Shown here: positions 16,616 through 22,500 of the stretch, piece after piece
How positions within the stretch are numbered: position 1 is the first letter of the stretch
Layout: each line of letters starts with the position of its first letter
Source: Adiantum capillus-veneris
Lineage: Eukaryota > Streptophyta > Polypodiopsida > Polypodiales > Pteridaceae
Direction: 5' to 3'
DNA length: 22,500 nt
NCBI GenBank assembly: GCA_014529385.2
Contig: CM043955.1
Span: forward strand, 137,663,608-137,686,107
The notes under the pieces: model-generated
Seen by the model: only the letters and a program-made list of their open reading frames with translations
What the model was told of the DNA's origin: nothing
The model's database searches: none
Made by a program: the position numbers and the translations under genes

Positions 16616-17532
16616 GTAAAAAAGAGACCCTAAGAAAGAGAGGGAAAGCCCGAAAGTTAGGGGAATCTTTGACTGAACCTCCCACTCACCCAAAGGGCAC
16701 CCCCTTTCTCAAGGGGCACATGGACATATGTCAAGCTCTCCCTATGCTTAGCCACCTGGTGTGCTTGAATCCTATTGGCTTGGCTAAAGAGGGGTCCAAT
16801 GAGCTTCTAGTTCAATTCAAAAAATATCTAGATATTTTCAAGCTCTCTCTCTCAAAGGGGTAAGGAGGACAGTTGTCCAAAGGCTACCCATGTGCTTGAA
16901 ATGCATTGTGCATGTGATTGGCCAGGAGGAGAGGGGTCCAAGGAGCTGCAAGCTTGAGCCCAAAGCAAGCAAGGGGTGTGCTTAGGGGTATACACCTCTC
17001 ACACACTCATTTTTAACACATTCTCACTTGGTGAAAGTGGAGAAACTCCATCTCCTTCTCCAAGCTTATTGAGAAGTTGAGAGCCTACACCAACACTCTT
17101 GGCTATGGAATGCAAATCCAACCAAGAGCCATGCTTCAATGCTTAAGCTTGCCATCTTCTCCATCTTCATTACTATGCTATTATGCTATGCTAAACAATA
17201 AGACTAATGATAAGTGAGAAACTATTTCTTTCTCCTATGAATGTTTCTTCTTCCTCTTTCCTACCCTCATTTCCCGCTGGCTCTCTCCACCTTCGAAGGT
17301 GTTTGAGGCCTTCAAACTGAGGCTGGGGATGGTCAATGCTTTTACAAAGTTCATGTTATGCTTGTGATGCATGAAGCTTTCCATCTTCATAGCATTACCA
17401 AGGTGACAAGGAACACAAAGATTGTATTATACCAAATCTCTTTTTATGGGAGAATCTATAATACAAAAGCCTATTGGAGGGGGGACCGGCTCCACAGAAA
17501 TCCGGTCCTCAGTTGTTGTCAAGTTCTCTAAT

Positions 17533-17553
17533 TCTCTCTCTCTCTCTCTCTCT
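17533..17553 (+). repeat. CT microsatellite
   Basis: A 21-bp uninterrupted CT run within the putative LTR, downstream of a GGAGGGGGGACCGG segment. Confidence 0.85.
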
Positions 17554-17714
17554 TGCAAAAGTATTGTTCATGCCAATTCAATTAGTTATATTGGTTATGT
17601 TGCTACCTCTAATTAAGTTCACCCTCTATGTTCTCAAAGTGGTCTCACAAAAGTACTCTTTTTAATTCTCCTAATTCCGCTATCCTCAAAGTTCATAGGC
17701 CATTTCCATTACAT

Positions 17715-17724
17715 TGGTATCAGA
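17715..17724 (+). promoter_or_regulatory. Primer-binding site, tRNA-Met
   Basis: TGGTATCAGA, the start of the plant initiator tRNA-Met complement used by many plant LTR elements, one base after the LTR end CA. Homology stops after ten bases. Confidence 0.75.
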
Positions 17725-18120
17725 TCTATTGGTTTCTCTTTTCTTGCTTAAGAAGAGAGGTCTTTAAGTTGTCGATGAAAGGTTGGGCCTATTTATTGTA
17801 GTAGGGTAAGTGGGACGGGGATCTATTATCTTGGTTGAGAAGGACTTATTTCAAGGTATACCATTGGGAACTATAGTCTTAATAATGGAGTCTCTTGGGG
17901 CTTGCCTTTGGCTTAACCATTATTGAGCTACTAGAAAGCTCAACAGTAATTATAATCAATCGAGTAATGTTAGACCCTCTCCACTAGTCTTTGCAATCAA
18001 CATTGTCTAAACCATGGGTGTGGCTGCTTGAGAACTAATTTTCAAAGGTAAATAAGAGTAGCGACTAAGGTTTTTGAGGGTACCAAAGCACAAAGTATTT
18101 TATACTTAAGTTTAATTAGC
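17725..18120 (+). other. Leader of the decayed gypsy element
   Basis: About 400 bp between primer-binding site and first gag ATG. I see no gene, repeat or motif. Confidence 0.5.
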
Positions 18121-19256
18121 ATGACTGACAATAACCAAGAGAGTAGAATGAATATTGACAACTTCGATTTTCCACATGAAGGTGCTAATGATGCCCCCAT
18201 GTTTGTTAATTATCTTGTTACTAGGTTGCAACAAGCTATGGGCAACCTTGCTTTGCAAGACTAAGTTACTCAACCACTTCGTGCTTATTGGATTTCCCTT
18301 CCTCTCTAAGAGGAGAGAGAGAGCTTAGGAGGCCTCTTGATGAGAATCCCAAAAGAAAACTCTCTCCCATAAGAGAGGAGGAATCCAAAGAACAAGAATG
18401 AAGCAAATCCCTAAGTTCCTCTAAAGATGTGGCTCTACGAAGACGACAATCTAAACAATCACCAACTCCTCCTAAGAGGAAACGGTCAACCCACAGTCCT
18501 TCTCCTCGTCACTCCAAAAGGGAAGAGAGGAAACAAAGGAAGAAAAGGGTAAGAAAGAGGTCACCCTCTTCTCCTTCTTCTTCACCTTCCTCCTCTTCTG
18601 ACGAAAGCAATAGCTATTCTCCTAGAGAATACAAGAGGGGAGGACATCGAAAATCTTACCCTACATGGCGAAGGTCCCAAAAGCTCAAAAAGTTCAAAGA
18701 GGGAGGAAAGAGTATCTCTTTTCTCACATATGATGGCACCTTTGGTGCTACCAACAAAGTATTGGCGTTCATCCAACAATTTGATGCGTCCTTTGGAGAA
18801 GAGGGCTTCACGGAGTCCTCCAAGCTACGCCATGTAGTTATGCAGTTCCAAAAATTGGCTCGTCAATGGTGGGCTAGTCTTCGTGGCAATGGCAAGGTCC
18901 CAAAGACATGGCAAACTCTACGTGTTTCCATGATGAATCAATTTCTTGCAAGAGATGAAAAGGACAAAGTGCTTACCAAATGGTGGAGTTTGAAGCTTCT
19001 CCCCCATGAGTCTATCCACAAATGTGTGGATAAATTTTGGGATTTACATCTCAAGGCTACTATCTTTAAAAAAATAGACTTTGTCGAGAAAAAGCAACAA
19101 TTGTGTGTGGGATTACCTGAGGAAATGGCTGAGTATATCAACTCCCAACGGTATGGTTCTATCACAATAGTAATCAACCACTCTATGGTTGCTCCGCGCA
19201 TCAATTTCCAAAAAGGGGCTAAAAGGAATGCCAAGCCCATGGAAAAAAAAGATTGA
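18121..19256 (+). pseudogene. gag: gag of the decayed gypsy element
   Basis: The ATG at 18121 opens 47 residues (MTDNNQESRMNIDNFDFP...) to TAA at 18262-18264; more breaks follow up to ~18400. A long frame is then open from 18402 to TGA 19254-19256. It has an R/S/P-rich segment (about 18430-18680), then the capsid core SISFLTYDGTFGATN, ARQWWASLRG, KTWQTLRVSMMNQF, matching the retrotransposon gag family. The longest opening starts at GTG (18429), which is not a real start, so the protein was initiated upstream. The same frame remains open after the TGA into the knuckle region. Confidence 0.8.
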
Positions 19257-19494
19257 AATGAAGCAAAGGGGAAGAACAATGCTCAAAATTCTTCCCAAGG
19301 CAACTCTATCAACAACAATAAAGCTAAGGAGAAAGGAGGCTACAAAGGCAAGAATCGACTTTCTCCTGAGGAGCTAGAGCGTTATCGCAAAGATAACTGG
19401 TGCTTCAAGCACGAGGAGCAAGGAAATGTCTATCGTGCTTGCCCCCAAAGAAATGTGCACAATGAGCTGCCTAGAGCCTCTATGGTTGAAGCTT
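19257..19494 (+). pseudogene. gag: Degenerate zinc knuckle of the decayed gypsy gag
   Basis: In phase with gag after the TGA. It reads LSPEELERYRKDNWCFKHEE then QGNVYRACP. The expected C-x2-C-x4-H-x4-C is damaged: the second Cys is His and the His position is gone. It runs into the 25-bp duplication and a stop at 19498-19500. Confidence 0.65.
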
Positions 19495-19519
19495 CCTAGA
19501 GCCTCTATGGTTGAAGCTC
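19470..19519 (+). repeat. 25-bp tandem duplication causing a frameshift
   Basis: CCTAGAGCCTCTATGGTTGA plus AGCTT/AGCTC, twice head to tail (19470-19494 and 19495-19519), one base different. Both copies encode LPRASMVEA in successive frames. Confidence 0.9.
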
Positions 19520-19920
19520 CAAAAGAGGATGCTCATTGCCAAGGATTTCTCCTTTTCTATGCTTGGGAAAAGATGCAAGAGCATGATGCCTTTATTTTGC
19601 TTCACCCTGGTTCAACTCACAACTTCATATCCACGGAGTTGACCACCAAGCTAGGCATACAAGCCCATGAGATGGGGGATGCATTGAAAGCCAATGGAGC
19701 TATCAAGGGACAATACGTCTCAATTACTCCCTTAATTGGAAAATTGAGGCTTCATTTTCAAAGCTATGTGGACAAAGAGGATTTCTTCATCTTCGCTCTC
19801 AAACATGAGGATGTTATGGCTGGGGCACCATGGTTTAACCGCATGGCTTCCAACATGAAGCTCCCTGAAAGGAGAATCTACTTCACTTTACAGGGAAAAG
19901 AGCATGTACATAGACGCTAA
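19495..19920 (+). pseudogene. pol: Protease of the decayed gypsy element, active site lost
   Basis: Frame open to TAA at 19918-19920. DAFILLHPGSTHNFIS (Asp-position codon at 19603) corresponds to the LLDSGSTHNFIS motif of gypsy proteases: the catalytic Asp is His and the next Ser is Pro. AGAPWFNRM near 19830 corresponds to the second hydrophobic-Gly motif. The frame continues from the second copy of the 25-bp duplication. Confidence 0.8.
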
Positions 19921-20070
19921 TGAGTCGGGAAACACCATATCCCTGGTAAATACGCTTGCTTTTGATAAGTCCATGAGAAGCTCTACTTCTGCGTATATGA
20001 TTTTTATTGGAGAATCTGTAAATGATTCCAATGTTGTACAAGTAGCAATAAAGGGAATCAAAAGAAATTA
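19921..20070 (+). other. Protease-RT spacer
   Basis: No conserved motif. The sequence reads as a decayed linker between protease and RT. Confidence 0.4.
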
Positions 20071-20709
20071 GAGTTGTCTAATTTCCTAAATGGATTCCAA
20101 GATGTTTTCATTGATGACATCCCTAGTGAGCTACCTCCAAAATGAGAGATGATGACCATGCAATAGAGCTCCTACTAGGAAGCTCATCGCCTAATAAACC
20201 TCCTTATTGCGTTTCACATGCTTGACAAGAGGAGATCATGAGGCAAGTTCATGAATTGGTGGAAAAAGGGATGGTCAGGCCCAGCTCCCCTCCATTCTGA
20301 TCACTAGTACTTTTAGTGCAAAAGAAAGATGACACCTATCACATGTGTGTCGACTATAGAGCACTAAATAGGATCACTATTAAAGAAAAGAGATTTCCTG
20401 TGCTGCAGGTAGAAGATCTATTCGATAAGTTATAAGTTTTGGCCTAACAAATGCTCCAAATGCATTCAAACTCATGATGGACAAAGATCTTCAGGCCACT
20501 CAAATTCTCTTAAGGAGTACAAGCGACACCTCCAGGGAATCTTTCAAGTTGTGAGAGAGAATAATATTTTCATTAATCAAAAGAAAAGTGAAATTTTCCT
20601 ACAAGAGATTCAATATTTAGGTCACATTATCTCTAAAGATGGAACCCCTATGGATCCAACAAAGGATAGCCTAATCCAAGGAATCTATAGGAGGTACGAA
20701 GATTTATAG
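20071..20709 (+). pseudogene. pol: RT remnant with internal deletions
   Basis: Pieces in order: FLNGFQDVF...ELPPK (20080-20145), LVQKKDDTYHMCVDYRALNRIT with RFPVLQVEDLFDKL (about 20310-20430), a jump to FGLTNAPNAFKLMMDKDLQ (20440-20500), another jump to KEYKRHLQGIF and KKSEIFLQEIQYLGHIISKD (20510-20650), and EVRRFIGM (~20690) in a different frame. Two deletions removed the DLRSGYHQ block and the YxDD active site. Several stops. Confidence 0.75.
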
Positions 20710-21093
20710 GTATGTGTGTATACTATAGACTTAACGAAAAAGAATGCTAAGTATTCATGGATTGAAAAAGTGCAAGAAGCTTTTGAGAAGCTTATCTCTC
20801 AACTTGTGCTCACACTACTAGATCTCTCAAAGCCGTTTGAGGTCCAACATGATGCTTGTGGTGATTGCCTTGGAGTTATTTTGCTTCAAGAAGGGCATAC
20901 CATAGCATATGAGAGTCAAAGACTGAACTCTAATAAGCGAGTATTGGGCAAATACAAAAAAGAGCTACTACATGTTCTCTATGCCCTAGACATGTGGAAA
21001 CACTATCTCTTGGGGACTCCATTCATCCTATGTATGGATCACAAAGCCTCAAGAACTTCATGGCGCAAACCAAGCTCTCCCACAAACAAATGA
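20710..21093 (+). pseudogene. pol: RNase H remnant, first part
   Basis: KYSWIEKVQEAFEKL, then PFEVQHDACGDCLGVILLQ with the first Asp retained, IAYESQRLNSNKRVLGKYKK, LYALDMWKHYLLG and FILCMDHKAS. It shifts frame after DHKAS near 21045. The opening begins at GTG, not a true start. Confidence 0.75.
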
Positions 21094-21362
21094 GGCGGGA
21101 AAATTTTCTTTCGCAATTTAAATTTCATATTGCTCACATTGCTCGCAAGCACAACCAAGTGGTCGATTTACTTTCACGACGACCAAGGGTAAATGTGAAG
21201 TCTATAGAAACTCACAATGATCTATCTTTTATGATAGATGAGTATGCTACCGACCGAGACTTTAAGTACATAATTAAAGCCTTTGCATTAGGGAAGAAAA
21301 AAGAACCATTCACCTTGGAGGATGGTTATCTTGGCAATAGGCTATGTGTTAGTCACCCATAG
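21040..21362 (+). pseudogene. pol: RNase H end and integrase zinc-domain start
   Basis: Continues after the frameshift: KNFMAQTKLSHKQMRRENFL, QFKFHIAHIARKHNQVVDLL and SRRPRV, the normal end of gypsy RNase H. Then FTLEDGYLGNRLCVSHP leading to the integrase N-terminus; stop at 21360-21362. Confidence 0.75.
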
Positions 21363-21553
21363 AATAAGAAAATCATGTATGAATCCCATGCTTCTCATTA
21401 TGCGGGGCAATAGGCTATGTGTTAGTCACCCATAGAATAAGAAAATCATGTATGAATCCCTTGGAGGATGGTTATCTTGGCAATAGGCTATGTGTTAGTC
21501 ACCCATAGAATAAGAAAATCATGTATGAATCCCATGCTTCTCATTATGCGGGG
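21315..21553 (+). repeat. Compound exact duplication, 93 + 53 + 93 bp
   Basis: A 93-bp segment (21315-21407) is repeated exactly at 21461-21553. Between them is a 53-bp partial copy (21408-21460). The marker CAATAGGCTATGTG occurs at 21335, 21408 and 21481, 73 bp apart each time. The repeated DNA covers the integrase zinc-domain region (MYESHASHYAG). Confidence 0.9.
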
Positions 21554-22500
21554 CAAAGAAGGATTCCATAATCTTCTCTTTGAGGAGTAGAAATGTATTT
21601 CTATTGGTATACCATGAAAATTAAACATACAAGAGTATGTTTCAGAATGCGTGGTGTGCCAAAAGTTAAAATTTGATCGAGGGAAGCAACTTGGATTGTT
21701 TTAGTCGACAGGCTTAGCAAGAAAACACACTCTATGCCTGTCAAAAAGACTATTAAGGAACATCAAACGGCAACCCTCTCTAGATCTCAAATTTTCAAGT
21801 ATCATGGCTTGCCAACATCCATTGTGTCGGACATAGATCCTAGAATAACCAGTAATTTCTGGAAGGGTCTCTTTGACAATCTAGGAAGTAGATTAAATTT
21901 TGCTTTTGGCCTATCATCCACAAACGGATGACCAAAGGGAAATAACGAATCTAATGATTCTTGATCTACTCAAAGATTATGTCATAGAACTAGATCAACT
22001 TTCTCCATGAGAGAAGTACCTACCTCTTATAGAGTATGCGTACAATGACATTGTACATAATTCTATGGGGAAAGCACCTTTCGAGGTTAAAGAGGGAAGA
22101 TCCAAAAGTCCCTTACTACTTAAAGTACAAGGGAAGATCTTTGTTTTGCTGATGAATATAGCCGAGACACACAAGAATATTTTCCAAAGATTAAAGAGGT
22201 TATATCCATCTCACAGCAAAGGCAAAAAGGGATGCTGTTATAAAGCACAAAAGAGCGTTAGACTTTAAGGAAAATGATTGGGTCTTGCTAAAGTTTCTCA
22301 AGGGTCATCTAAGGCATACTACGGACAAGAATCCTACGGGCCATCAAGAGTATTATGCTAAACTAGCAAAAAGATACTATGGTCCTTTTTAAATTCTTAA
22401 GCCAATCAATGAGATGGCTTATCAATTAAAGTAACCCAACCATTGGCTCATACACAATGTTTTCCATGAGAGCTTATTTAAGCCTTACAAAGGAGCGCCA
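21554..22500 (+). pseudogene. pol: Integrase remnant of the decayed gypsy element
   Basis: Zinc domain end ECVVCQKLKF (about 21645). Then a jump to VDRLSKKTHSMP (21700-21745), skipping the block with the first catalytic Asp. HGLPTSIVSDIDPRITSNFW (21804-21865) keeps the second Asp. A frameshift leads into AYHPQTDDQRE (about 21905), which keeps Glu. C-terminal part: EYAYNDIVHNSMGKAPFE, NDWVLLKF, RYYGPF, stop, IHNVFHESLFKPYKG, reaching the window end. At least three stops and two frame changes. Confidence 0.8.

Larger units (their letters stand above)
16338..17713 (+). repeat. Putative 5' LTR of the decayed gypsy element
   Basis: The right end is well placed: ...CCATTTCCATTACA (17713), one base before the primer-binding site. 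The left end is a guess at TGTTAGTGTTAG (16338), chosen for the TG start. It contains a 34-bp minisatellite and a CT microsatellite. Short openings inside (16612-16863, 17422-17616) look non-coding. Confidence 0.4.
16338..22500 (+). mobile_element. Decayed Ty3/gypsy element, chromovirus-like, 3' end off-window
   Basis: Putative 5' LTR, tRNA-Met primer-binding site, gag, zinc knuckle, protease, RT, RNase H and integrase in gypsy order, with many stops, frameshifts, deletions and small duplications. The reading is typical of the chromovirus-type gypsy polyprotein (KKDDTYHMCVDYRALNRIT, FGLTNAP, YESQRLN, GLPTSIVSD, VFHESLFKPYKG). Integrase C-terminus continues to the window edge, so a chromodomain cannot be seen. 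This copy cannot encode working enzymes. Confidence 0.8.

Noticed and set aside
16612-16863. 83-codon opening after the minisatellite
   Set aside because: Lies in the putative LTR, with no protein similarity recognised.
1-22500. Host plant gene
   Set aside because: Every convincing coding segment is retroelement-derived or lies between retroelement landmarks.

Overview
The window is repeat DNA from a plant nuclear genome. It holds four LTR retrotransposon bodies, stacked or nested, and no recognisable host gene. The proteins are plant-type Ty3/gypsy and Ty1/copia Gag, protease, reverse transcriptase, RNase H and integrase. One element has the two RNase H domains typical of the Tat lineage, and primer-binding sites fit plant tRNA-Met and tRNA-Asp. 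A vascular plant with a large, repeat-rich genome fits best. A fern or gymnosperm is my impression from the protein style only.

Layout. (1) Positions 1-5471, plus strand: 'family A', an LTR element entering from off-window. It has a tandem array of five 24-bp palindromes (123-1134), then two ORFs of unknown function (1301-2629 and 2902-4566, the second with a long coiled coil), a polypurine tract, and an LTR (4616-5471). It has no pol. (2) About 5472-12380, plus strand: a Tat-like Ty3/gypsy element with leader, gag, zinc knuckle, protease, RT, RNase H, a second RNase H, integrase, polypurine tract and the start of a 3' LTR. Three in-frame stops and one frameshift break it. (3) About 12385-13906, plus strand: the 3' part of a Ty1/copia element, with an open RT-RNase H frame, PPT and a 226-bp LTR. 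(4) 13907-16204, minus strand: 'family B', with a 5' LTR (15295-16204), a tRNA-Asp-like primer-binding site, a leader, and a tandem array of three palindromes. It is a diverged relative of family A. (5) About 16338-22500, plus strand: a badly decayed, chromovirus-like Ty3/gypsy element with a tRNA-Met primer-binding site.

The most interesting signal is shared by families A and B. Both carry arrays of ~285-bp units, each centred on a 24-bp palindrome with CG|CG in the middle. The units around the palindromes have drifted until they are barely alignable, yet in family A the palindromes are perfect in four of five copies. Family B keeps the symmetry, the centre and the spacing but uses a different half-site. 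Each family's LTR also holds one degenerate site, 0.36-0.41 kb downstream of the TATA box, that resembles its own family's half-site. This looks like a family-specific recognition system: either a dimeric DNA-binding protein site, comparable in logic to the motif arrays read by anti-silencing proteins of VANDAL transposons, or an RNA genome-dimerisation/packaging signal. The function is inference; the pattern is seen directly.
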